A DNA stretch of 64,000 nucleotides from SZUA-36 sp963727635. Lineage in GTDB: Bacteria; Pseudomonadota; Gammaproteobacteria; Xanthomonadales; SZUA-36. A program made the translations under genes and the position numbers. The notes beneath the pieces are model-generated. The model saw only the letters and a list, made by a program, of their open reading frames with translations. It had not been told where the DNA came from and searched no databases. The DNA lies in contig CAVSHP010000024.1 in NCBI GenBank assembly GCA_963727635.1, positions 186,001 to 250,000 of the forward strand, in the 5' to 3' direction. Below are positions 57,070-64,000 of this stretch, in pieces (position 1 is the first letter of the stretch; each line of letters begins with the position of its first letter).

Positions 57070-57291
57070 TCAGGCTTGCTCCAGTCCCTTGAGACGGTTG
57101 ATCATTGCTTCAACCTTGGTGCGCGCCTCATCATTCTTTGCCACCAGTGAAGCGCGCTCTGTCACCAGTGCCTCCTGACGAACATGCAAAGACTGATTTT
57201 CTTCGCGTAGTTTCTGAATTTGAGCGAGCAACTTGTGCAGTTGCTTCTCCAGTCGTTGCAGGTCTTTGTCAGTCTGTTCTAAGGAGTCCAT
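57070..57291 (-). CDS. Small coiled-coil protein (TIGR02449/ZapB-like)
   Basis: 73 residues from ATG 57291; the frame reaches 57333 but those residues look non-coding. Almost entirely heptad-repeat helix: LQRLEKQLHKLLAQIQKLREEN and ERASLVAKNDEARTKVEAMI. Small proteins of this type precede zapA in many gammaproteobacteria and are grouped with division-associated coiled coils. Gene order supports a role beside ZapA. Confidence 0.85.
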   Translation of the reverse strand: MDSLEQTDKDLQRLEKQLHKLLAQIQKLREENQSLHVRQEALVTERASLVAKNDEARTKVEAMINRLKGLEQA

Positions 57292-57449
57292 GACAACACT
57301 ATAATTTGACAGATAATAGCGGTCAATCAGCAAAGTGAAAATGGCAGTGGTAAATGTTCGTGCTTTGAAGCCAACTGCCCAACTGATAGTATCTGATCCT
57401 CCGGGCTAAGAAGCCGTGCACTGACCTTAAGACAACGAGAAAAGTAATT

Positions 57450-58010
57450 ATGAGCCGCGCCGAATTACCGGATTTTGAACACACGCTGGCACTGTCCCAG
57501 GGCAACCTCGAAGCGGCGGAACTCGCCGAGTGCCACGGCGTCGTCTGCGGTCTGCTGTGTCGGTTGCCGGATGCCAGCCTGGATGCATTGATCGGCTTGC
57601 TGGATATGCTCGAACTGGTGAAATCACCCGGCTCGGGTCTCAGTATGGCGCTGGAGGATCTGCTCAATGCAACCAGGGCGCAGCTGGCGGATCCGGATAT
57701 GGGTTTTACCCTGTGGCTGCCAAACGACGAGGAAATGCTGGAGGAGCGAACCATGGCGCTGTCACAATGGTGCGGCGGGTTTCTGGCGGGTCTCGGCAGT
57801 AGTGGCGACGGAACATTGGAAGCCATGTCCGATGAAGCCAACGACGCCTTGCGTGACCTCCAGCAGATATCTACCGCGGATGTTTCCGATACCGACGAGA
57901 GCGAAGAAGATGAGACTGCATTCGCCGAAATTGTCGAATACATCCGCATCGTCATTCTGATGATCAGGGAAGATCTGCGCGGCCCTGGTGGTCAGGATTT
58001 GATTCATTGA
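57450..58010 (+). CDS. ygfB: UPF0149 family protein YgfB
   Basis: 186 residues, intact, all-helical. Family features: ELAECHGVVCGLLCRLP near the start and the CGGFLAGLG helix in the middle, then an acidic C-terminal half (DTDESEEDETAFAEIVEYIR). Function is not settled; in Pseudomonas it controls ampDh3. It lies divergent from zapA across a 158-bp gap (57292-57449) that should hold both promoters, and upstream of pepP-ubiH-ubiI, the usual order in this class. Confidence 0.92.
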   Translation: MSRAELPDFEHTLALSQGNLEAAELAECHGVVCGLLCRLPDASLDALIGLLDMLELVKSPGSGLSMALEDLLNATRAQLADPDMGFTLWLPNDEEMLEERTMALSQWCGGFLAGLGSSGDGTLEAMSDEANDALRDLQQISTADVSDTDESEEDETAFAEIVEYIRIVILMIREDLRGPGGQDLIH

Positions 58011-58041
58011 GTTTTCCACAAAACAACCACAGATAAGCCAC

Positions 58042-59349
58042 ATGATAAAAAATAAAGAGTTTGCCAAACGCCGTCTCCGATTGATGGAAATCGTTGGCGA
58101 CGACTCTGTCGTCATCGTGCGCGCCGCAGCTCACAAGATCCGTAACAATGACGTCAGGTACCCGTATCGGCAGGACAGCGACTTTCTCTACCTGAGTGGT
58201 TTTTCCGAACCCGATGCCATGATCGTGCTGTTGCCAAAGGGTAAGAAAGGACGTTCGATCCTGTTTTGCCGTGAAAGGGACCCGCACCGCGAGATGTGGG
58301 ACGGGGCGATGGCCGGGACCGAAGGCGCTGTCGAACAATTCGGCTTTGACGAGGCTTACCCTGTAAATGAAATCGAGCAGCGTCTGCCGCCGATGCTGCA
58401 TGGGCGCGAGAGGGTTTGCTACGACCTCGGCAAAGACCCTGACTTCGATCACCTGCTGATTGGCTGGATGAATGATTTCCGTGCCAAGACGCGAAAAAAG
58501 TTTCATGCGCCTGACGAGATCATTGCCCTTGGCCACAGTCTCCACGAAATGCGTCTGTTCAAGAGCCGTACGGAAATAACCGTCATGAGAAAGTCTGCGC
58601 GTATCGCGGCGAACGCCCACCGGCGTGCGATGCAGGTTTGCAAGCCTGGCATGAATGAGGCTGATATCCACGCCGAAATATTGCAATGCCTGACCAGCAG
58701 CCAGTGCGAGACCTCCTACATTCCCATCGTTGGCGGCGGCGCCAATGCTTGCGTTTTGCATTACATCAGAAATCGCGATCCCCTTAATGATGGCGACCTG
58801 CTGCTGATCGATGCCGGCGCCGAATACGACGGTTATGCTTCGGATATCACCCGGACCTTCCCGGTCAACGGCAAATTCACCGGACCTCAAAAAGATCTGT
58901 ACGAGTTGGTGCTGAGTGCCCAGCTGGAAGCCATTGACTCGGTCCGTTCCGGCAACCCGTGGGAGCACGTCCACGAAACCGCGGTGCGTGTCGCGACCCA
59001 GGGTATGATTGACCTCGGTATCCTCAAAAGTGGTCTCGAAGAGGCCCTCGAAGAAGAGTACTTCAAGGATTACTACGTGCATAACACCGGTCACTGGCTT
59101 GGCCTGGACGTCCACGATGTTGGCGAATACGAAATCGATGGCCATTCCAGGGTGCTGGAACCGGGCATGGTGTTTACCGTTGAACCGGGTATCTACATTC
59201 CGCCGGACGCCATGGCGGTCGATAAAGCCTGGCGTGGTATGGGCATACGTATTGAAGACAACGTCGTGGTGACCAGGGATGAGGCCGATGTCCTGACATC
59301 GGACATCTGTAAAACCGTCAACGACATCGAAGCATTGATGGCCTCATGA
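58042..59349 (+). CDS. pepP: Xaa-Pro aminopeptidase
   Basis: 435 residues. Pita-bread metallopeptidase removing N-terminal residues that precede proline. Metal ligands: LLIDAGAEYDGYASDITRTF (two aspartates), HNTGHWLGLDVHDVG (histidine), VFTVEPGIYIP (glutamate) and GIRIEDNVVVT (glutamate). N-terminal domain with YRQDSDFLYLSGFSEPDA. Its last bases overlap the ubiH start. Confidence 0.95.
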   Translation: MIKNKEFAKRRLRLMEIVGDDSVVIVRAAAHKIRNNDVRYPYRQDSDFLYLSGFSEPDAMIVLLPKGKKGRSILFCRERDPHREMWDGAMAGTEGAVEQFGFDEAYPVNEIEQRLPPMLHGRERVCYDLGKDPDFDHLLIGWMNDFRAKTRKKFHAPDEIIALGHSLHEMRLFKSRTEITVMRKSARIAANAHRRAMQVCKPGMNEADIHAEILQCLTSSQCETSYIPIVGGGANACVLHYIRNRDPLNDGDLLLIDAGAEYDGYASDITRTFPVNGKFTGPQKDLYELVLSAQLEAIDSVRSGNPWEHVHETAVRVATQGMIDLGILKSGLEEALEEEYFKDYYVHNTGHWLGLDVHDVGEYEIDGHSRVLEPGMVFTVEPGIYIPPDAMAVDKAWRGMGIRIEDNVVVTRDEADVLTSDICKTVNDIEALMAS

Positions 59350-60563
59350 AATGCGATATCGCCATAGTGGGCGGCGGGCTCGCCGGGGCCAGCCTGGCCG
59401 TTGCGCTGGCGCCACTGGGCTACGACATCAAGGTCATAGAGGCGGTTGCCTACAGGGCATCTGATCAACCCAGTTACGATGACCGGACGCTGGCTCTCAG
59501 CCACAGTTCGTGCCGGATTCTGGCAGGCATAGGATTGTGGGAATTGCTCGAAGATGACGCGACCGCCATCCGTAAGATCTGCATCACCGAACTCGGACGG
59601 CCAGGAAGGGTGGTGCTGGATCCGGCGGAAATGGGCTTGACCGAATTCGGCTACGTGGTCGAGGCGCGCAGGTTTGGCGCCGCGGTTACCGGCCTGGTAG
59701 AGCAGACCGGCAATATTGGTCTGATCAGCCCGGCGTCGGTCAGGGAAATCGAAATTGGCGGGCCGATGACCCGTCTGCAACTCGAAACCGCAGAAGGTGA
59801 ATTGGAGTTGCAGGCGCGCCTGGTGGTCGCCGCGGATGGCGCGAACTCATTCATCAGGAACCGTTTGAACATTCCCACGCAAAAACGTGACTATGGCCAG
59901 ACCGCCGTCATCTGCAATATCACACCTGAAATCGCCCATGCAGGAAGGGCTTTTGAATGCCTGACGGATACCGGTCCCTTTGCCGTATTGCCCCACACGG
60001 GTGATCGTTGCGGACTGGTCTGGTCGGTTGCCACCCAAAGTGCAGCGGAAATACTGGATCTGGATGATGCTTCATTCCTTGCCCGTGCCGAACAGCGTTT
60101 TGGCAAACAACTGGGCGCTCTGGTAAAAGCGGGTAAACGGACAGCCTATCCATTGAAACTCGTGCGTGCCACGGAAGATGTGCGTGAGCGGCTGGTTATC
60201 CTGGGAAATGCGGCCCACGCCATCCACCCCATCGGCGCGCAGGGTTTTAACCTGGCGCTGCGGGACGTCGCGGTGCTGGCGGAAATATTGGCCGATGACG
60301 ATCAGGGCGACCCGGGGGAAACCGGTCTGCTGCACACCTACAGTGCGTGGCGGCGGCAGGATCAGCGTGGCACCATTGCAACTTCGGACGGCATGACACG
60401 GCTTTTTGCAAACCCTTCGCCGCTGGCTGCCGGATTGCGTACCACCGGTTTACTCGCACATGCGATTTGGCCATCGCTGCGCCGTTATTCGGCCATCAAG
60501 GCCATGGGTTACCGTGGCAGGGTACCTCGCCTGGCGCTTGGTGAGCCATTGAGACAGGCATGA
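59346..60563 (+). CDS. ubiH: 2-octaprenyl-6-methoxyphenol hydroxylase
   Basis: 405 residues, overlapping pepP by 4 bp. FAD monooxygenase: Rossmann start CDIAIVGGGLAGASLAVAL, DG motif LVVAADGANSFIRN, and the second FAD motif LVILGNAAHAIHPIGAQGFNLALRD. C1 hydroxylation in ubiquinone synthesis. Order pepP-ubiH-ubiI is conserved in gammaproteobacteria. Confidence 0.94.
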   Translation: MKCDIAIVGGGLAGASLAVALAPLGYDIKVIEAVAYRASDQPSYDDRTLALSHSSCRILAGIGLWELLEDDATAIRKICITELGRPGRVVLDPAEMGLTEFGYVVEARRFGAAVTGLVEQTGNIGLISPASVREIEIGGPMTRLQLETAEGELELQARLVVAADGANSFIRNRLNIPTQKRDYGQTAVICNITPEIAHAGRAFECLTDTGPFAVLPHTGDRCGLVWSVATQSAAEILDLDDASFLARAEQRFGKQLGALVKAGKRTAYPLKLVRATEDVRERLVILGNAAHAIHPIGAQGFNLALRDVAVLAEILADDDQGDPGETGLLHTYSAWRRQDQRGTIATSDGMTRLFANPSPLAAGLRTTGLLAHAIWPSLRRYSAIKAMGYRGRVPRLALGEPLRQA

Positions 60564-61792
60564 AGAGCTTGCATTACGATGTTGCCGTCATAGGTGCGGG
60601 TATGGTCGGCGCCACGCTTGCCAGCCTGCTATCCCGCGCCGGTTTCTCCGTGGCGCTGGTTGAGGCGGTTGAACCCCGGGCGTTTGATGCTGCTGCGGAT
60701 GTCGGTCTGCGGGTGTCTGCGATTTCACCCGGATCAGCAGCGGTCCTCGAGCAGGCGGGCGCATGGAAAAAAATCAGCGCCGGGCGGGTCCGGGCCTACC
60801 GGCGTATGCAGGTCGAAGACGGGGCGGAACTGGAACCCCTGGTATTCGACGCACCGGTATTCAACCTGGAAAGACTTGGCACGATCGTTGAGAACGCATT
60901 GCTGCAATGGTCGGTCTGGCAGGTGGTCAGTTCAGCTGGCATGGTGGATTTATATTGCCCGGACCAACTGCAAAGCATCGAACTAACAGCTGAGCAAAAC
61001 CGGGTTTCACTCAGCAGCGGCAAGGTCCTGGACGCCACCCTGGTGGTGGGTGCCGATGGCGCCTCGTCGCGGGTACGTAAAGCACTGGGCGTGCGTCAGG
61101 ATCACTACGCCTATAACCAGCACGCCCTGGTCGCGGTCGTGGCTAAACAAAAACCCAATCCGGGAGTCGCCTGGCAACGCTTTCTGGCGGGTGGTCCGCT
61201 GGCGTTTTTACCACTCGCAGACGGGCGCTCTTCGATTGTCTGGACGAGACCCTCGGCGGAGGCGGAACGTCTGCTGTCCCTGGATGACGAAACCTTTATC
61301 CCCGAGTTGGACGCCGCCAGTAGCGGCTGGCTTGGCAGCGTTGAAAGCCTGGGTCCGAGGGCGGCTTTTCCGCTCAGCATGCGTCTGAGCGAAAGCTACA
61401 CGTCGCATCGTACGGTATTGATGGGTGACGCGGCCCACGTGGTGCATCCGCTCGCCGGCCAGGGTGTCAACCTCGGCTTTGCGGATGCGGCCGGTCTCAC
61501 CGAATTACTCATCGCGGCGCGTCTCGCGGGCACGGATATTGGTTCAGCGTCCGTATTGCAGAACTATGACCGCTCGCGCCGGTCAGAATCTGAAACCATG
61601 GCGTTCGGTATGCATGCGATACGCAGTTTGTTTGGCATCGATGGCCTGGCGCCCTTGAGACGGGCCGGGTTGGCGCTGGTCAAACGTAGCTGGCCTGCCA
61701 GGGACATGTTTCTGCAGCGTGCTGCCGGCGTTGGCGTAAATGCGCCGAAGCTGGCCAGGGGCGTAACCCTGCGGGAGCTGATGCAAGCCTGA
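60560..61792 (+). CDS. ubiI: UbiI/VisC-type FAD hydroxylase
   Basis: 410 residues; start overlaps the ubiH stop by 4 bp. Same architecture: HYDVAVIGAGMVGATLASLL, LVVGADGASSRVRKALG, and VLMGDAAHVVHPLAGQGVNLGF. By position it is the C5-hydroxylase UbiI, although UbiF-type C6 activity cannot be excluded from sequence alone. Coq7 at 14.7 kb would cover the C6 step. Confidence 0.88.
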   Translation: MKSLHYDVAVIGAGMVGATLASLLSRAGFSVALVEAVEPRAFDAAADVGLRVSAISPGSAAVLEQAGAWKKISAGRVRAYRRMQVEDGAELEPLVFDAPVFNLERLGTIVENALLQWSVWQVVSSAGMVDLYCPDQLQSIELTAEQNRVSLSSGKVLDATLVVGADGASSRVRKALGVRQDHYAYNQHALVAVVAKQKPNPGVAWQRFLAGGPLAFLPLADGRSSIVWTRPSAEAERLLSLDDETFIPELDAASSGWLGSVESLGPRAAFPLSMRLSESYTSHRTVLMGDAAHVVHPLAGQGVNLGFADAAGLTELLIAARLAGTDIGSASVLQNYDRSRRSESETMAFGMHAIRSLFGIDGLAPLRRAGLALVKRSWPARDMFLQRAAGVGVNAPKLARGVTLRELMQA

Positions 61793-61954
61793 AGCCGGGA
61801 TTGCGTTGAAGTCAATATTCTTCTTCGCCAGGCGCCGTTGGGTCTTTCTTTTCTGCCAGGCATGGCTTTTTGTCTTCTCTGCAGGCAATCAGCGATTAAG
61901 CAAAATTTGTTCTATTATTGAATGGTAATCAGTCAGTCAAAAAAGGAACGTACC

Positions 61955-62908
61955 ATGATCTACAACAATATCCTTGAAACCATTGGTAGTACACCGGTCA
62001 TCCACATCAATCGACTCGCACCCAAGGGCATCGACATGTATGTAAAGGTCGAGGCTTTCAATCCGATGTCGTCGGTTAAGGACCGGCTGGCCATCGGTAT
62101 CATCGAAGATGCTGAACGCAGGGGCCTGCTAAAACCGGGCCAGACGGTCGTCGAAGCGACATCCGGCAATACCGGCATCGCGCTCGCCATGGTGTGCGCG
62201 GTAAAGGGCTATCCCTTTGTGGCGGTCATGGCCGAGTCGTTTTCCATCGAGCGGCGCAAACTGATGCGTGCTTTGGGTGCCCGCGTGGTATTGACACCGG
62301 CGGCCGAGCGCGCAACCGGTATGATACGTGTAACCAAAGCCCTGGCCAGCAAGCATGGCTGGTTCATGACCGAGCAGTTCGACAACCCGGCAAATCCGGA
62401 GTACCACCGCAACACGACCGGTCCCGAAATCATTCGTGATTTTGTCGGCCGCCCCCTGGACTATTTTGTTTCAGGCTGGGGGACCGGCGGCACCATGAGT
62501 GGTGCGGGTGAAATTCTCAAACTGGCACGTCCGCAAATTCGCATTATCGCGACCGAACCCGAGGCCGCGGCGATGTTGAGCGGCAATCCATGGGCACCGC
62601 ATAAAATCCAGGGTTGGACGCCCGACCTCATCCCTGCCGTGCTGGATCGGAAAGTGATCGATGAAATCGTCACGGTGACGGACGCCGAGGCGATTGCGAC
62701 GGCAAAGTCGCTGGCGACTCAGGAGGGTATTTTTTGTGGAATTTCAGCCGGTGGGACATTTGCCGCCGCATTGAAAGTCGCCGCAAAAGCCAAACCGGGT
62801 TCGGGTATTTTGGCCATGCTGCCGGATACCGGCGAACGTTACCTGTCGACACCCCTGTTTGAAGGTGTAAAGGAAGGCGGCGACGACGAGTTACTGCAGG
62901 ACCTGTAG
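61955..62908 (+). CDS. cysK: Cysteine synthase A (O-acetylserine sulfhydrylase)
   Basis: 317 residues from ATG 61955 (AGGAA eight nt upstream). Fold-type II PLP enzyme: lysine in NPMSSVKDRLAIGII, substrate loop EATSGNTGIALA, phosphate loop SGWGTGGTMSG, and GISAGGTFAAAL. Makes cysteine from O-acetylserine and sulfide. The C-terminus DTGERYLSTPLFEGVKE is CysK-type. It lies alone, convergent with oxyR. The 162 bp upstream carry no annotated gene. Confidence 0.93.
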   Translation: MIYNNILETIGSTPVIHINRLAPKGIDMYVKVEAFNPMSSVKDRLAIGIIEDAERRGLLKPGQTVVEATSGNTGIALAMVCAVKGYPFVAVMAESFSIERRKLMRALGARVVLTPAAERATGMIRVTKALASKHGWFMTEQFDNPANPEYHRNTTGPEIIRDFVGRPLDYFVSGWGTGGTMSGAGEILKLARPQIRIIATEPEAAAMLSGNPWAPHKIQGWTPDLIPAVLDRKVIDEIVTVTDAEAIATAKSLATQEGIFCGISAGGTFAAALKVAAKAKPGSGILAMLPDTGERYLSTPLFEGVKEGGDDELLQDL

Positions 62909-62916
62909 TTCATCAG

Positions 62917-62976
62917 GCGCGTAGATGATTACGCGCAATCAAGCATAAACCGGAGGGTGCGTAGTTGTTTACGCAC
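62917..62976. terminator. Two similar hairpins between convergent cysK and oxyR
   Basis: GCGCGTA-GATGAT-TACGCGC (62917-62936) and GTGCGTA-GTTGTT-TACGCAC (62957-62976, followed by TTT). Each has 7-bp arms and a six-base loop, and they differ at a few positions, 40 bp apart. The first begins 9 bp after cysK. They probably act as terminators in either direction; the second has the better T-run for cysK. Confidence 0.5.
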
Positions 62977-62986
62977 TTTCCAATCA

Positions 62987-63889
62987 TCACGGCTCAAGCA
63001 AGGATGCCGGGTTGACCTTCAGACTCTCCGCCAGCTTGCGCAGAAAGCCCCCAAGCGGTGAACTGCTTCTCCATACCAGGGCGATGGTGCGGCTTGGCGC
63101 CGGAGTTTCAAATGGCCGCAGCGTTATATTGTCCGTGAATGGTATGGGCGGTTTGACCGACAGCACCGGCATCAGCGTCAAACCGGCGTTGGCGGCCACC
63201 ATCTGACGCAGGGTTTCCATGCTGGTGGCGTGAAAATCCAGGCGTTCATGCGCACCCGCCAAGGCACACACGGCGAGGGCGTGCTCGCGCAGGCAATGGC
63301 CCTCTTCCAGCAGCAACAGTTCTTCGCCTTCCAGGTCTTGAATCCGGATGAACTGTTTATCGGCCAGGGGATGGGATGACGGCATTGCCGTGACGAATGG
63401 TTCTTCGAACAGTATCGCCATTTCCATACCATGCTCCTCGACCGGCAGTGCGAGCAATCCCGCGTCCAGCCGCCCCTGGTCGAGCATATTCAGGATGTCT
63501 TCGGTTTTTTCCTCGGCCAGTTGCAACCTGAGTTCGGGATAGCGCTGACGGATCACCGGGATCACATGCGGCAGCAGGTAGGGTGCGAGAGTTGGAAAAA
63601 TACCCAGTTTTATGGTGCCCGTTTCAGGATCCCTGCTGCGTCTTGCGGCGTCTTTCATATGTTCGATATCACGCAACACATGTTTTGCACGGTGCGCGAT
63701 GTCCTCCCCGATGGGGGTTAACATGACTTGCCGTGGCGCCCGTTCAACCAGGGACACGCCCAGTTCTTCTTCAAGTTTTGCAATCTGGGTACTCAGCGTG
63801 GGTTGACTGACAAAACAGGCGCTTGCGGCCCTGCTGAAATGCTTCATTTCTGCGAGCTTGACGAAATATTGGAGTGCGCGAAAATTCAT
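62987..63889 (-). CDS. oxyR: Hydrogen peroxide-responsive LysR regulator OxyR
   Basis: 300 residues. LysR winged HTH at the start (MNFRALQYFVKLAEMKHFSRAA, SQPTLSTQIAKLEEELG), then the effector domain. The two redox cysteines are at 199 and 208 (EEGHCLREHALAVC), the same numbers as in E. coli OxyR, so it should form the peroxide-induced disulfide. Activates antioxidant genes. A consensus OxyR half-site lies 10 bp upstream of the ATG, consistent with autoregulation. Nothing else fits in the last 87 bp of the window. Confidence 0.93.
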   Translation of the reverse strand: MNFRALQYFVKLAEMKHFSRAASACFVSQPTLSTQIAKLEEELGVSLVERAPRQVMLTPIGEDIAHRAKHVLRDIEHMKDAARRSRDPETGTIKLGIFPTLAPYLLPHVIPVIRQRYPELRLQLAEEKTEDILNMLDQGRLDAGLLALPVEEHGMEMAILFEEPFVTAMPSSHPLADKQFIRIQDLEGEELLLLEEGHCLREHALAVCALAGAHERLDFHATSMETLRQMVAANAGLTLMPVLSVKPPIPFTDNITLRPFETPAPSRTIALVWRSSSPLGGFLRKLAESLKVNPASLLEP

Positions 63890-63898
63890 GGGCAGATT

Positions 63899-63913
63899 AT
63901 AGGTTATAGCTAT
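63899..63913. promoter_or_regulatory. OxyR-binding half-site upstream of oxyR
   Basis: ATAGGTTATAGCTAT matches the OxyR motif ATAGNTNNNANCTAT at every fixed position. The second half expected seven bases further (from 63921) is only weakly matched. On the minus strand it lies 10-24 nt before the oxyR ATG, where binding could block translation initiation or the promoter, as in E. coli autorepression. Confidence 0.65.
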
Positions 63914-64000
63914 GTGTTTGTGCTATTCGATATACGGAAATAATGATTTTACCCGGCCATTGCCCATATGCGATAAGATTTCCGGCATAACCATTTAATG

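Noticed and set aside
1..64000. CRISPR arrays and rRNA genes
   Set aside because: No regularly spaced repeats and no rRNA sequence were seen.

Overview
The window looks like one contig of a facultatively anaerobic gammaproteobacterium. The evidence is the conserved order fau / 6S RNA / zapA / zapB-like / ygfB / pepP / ubiH / ubiI, the ubiquinone genes (coq7, ubiH, ubiI), rplM-rpsI, an OxyR with both redox cysteines, a TonB-dependent receptor and a membrane-bound nitrate reductase. I cannot name the genus. Many conserved genes, including the essential rplM as well as trpC, narK, narG, narH, narJ and xdhD, are interrupted by small indels whose two halves read through in neighbouring frames. I read these as consensus errors and annotate such genes over their full span.

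Layout. 1-11.3 kb: a catabolic cluster with a DUF819 permease (partial), a TonB-dependent receptor, an AraC regulator, two exported beta-lactamase-fold serine hydrolases, a dipeptide epimerase, a broken YkvI-like permease and an exported N-acyl-D-amino-acid deacylase. It looks built for D-amino-acid-containing peptides. 11.4-17.6 kb: housekeeping genes (trpGDC, coq7, a DUF481 outer-membrane protein, a thioredoxin-like ferredoxin, rplM-rpsI, tRNA-Gln). 17.6-22.5 kb: a defence-type island beside tRNA-Gln, carrying a translationally coupled abiEi-abiEii-TOTE primase/helicase operon between imperfect direct repeats and duplicated terminators, with a 144-bp element whose terminal inverted repeats copy the tRNA 3' end.

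22.7-35.8 kb: a SIMPL protein, a cysteine-containing Rrf2 regulator, a NarK1-NarK2 fusion, a further NarK, narGHJI and a parvulin-less PpiC-like protein: nitrate uptake and respiration. 35.9-50.6 kb: a same-strand set of ygfK, ssnA, an FAD subunit, xdhD, two fold-type-II PLP enzymes, ygeY, ygeW and carbamate kinase. It resembles the E. coli yge/ygf/xdhD locus and the anaerobic urate/purine degradation clusters of gut bacteria. Electrons from purine oxidation could feed nitrate respiration, and carbamate kinase could yield ATP; this is inference.

50.6-54.6 kb: a Gram-negative sortase next to its likely LPTTA substrate, an AI-2E-family exporter behind an SD-masking hairpin, an NsrR-like regulator that lacks the cluster cysteines, and a cytochrome c. 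54.7-64 kb: rpiA, an EVE protein, fau, 6S RNA, zapA, zapB-like, ygfB, pepP, ubiH, ubiI, cysK and oxyR with a consensus OxyR half-site just upstream of its start.
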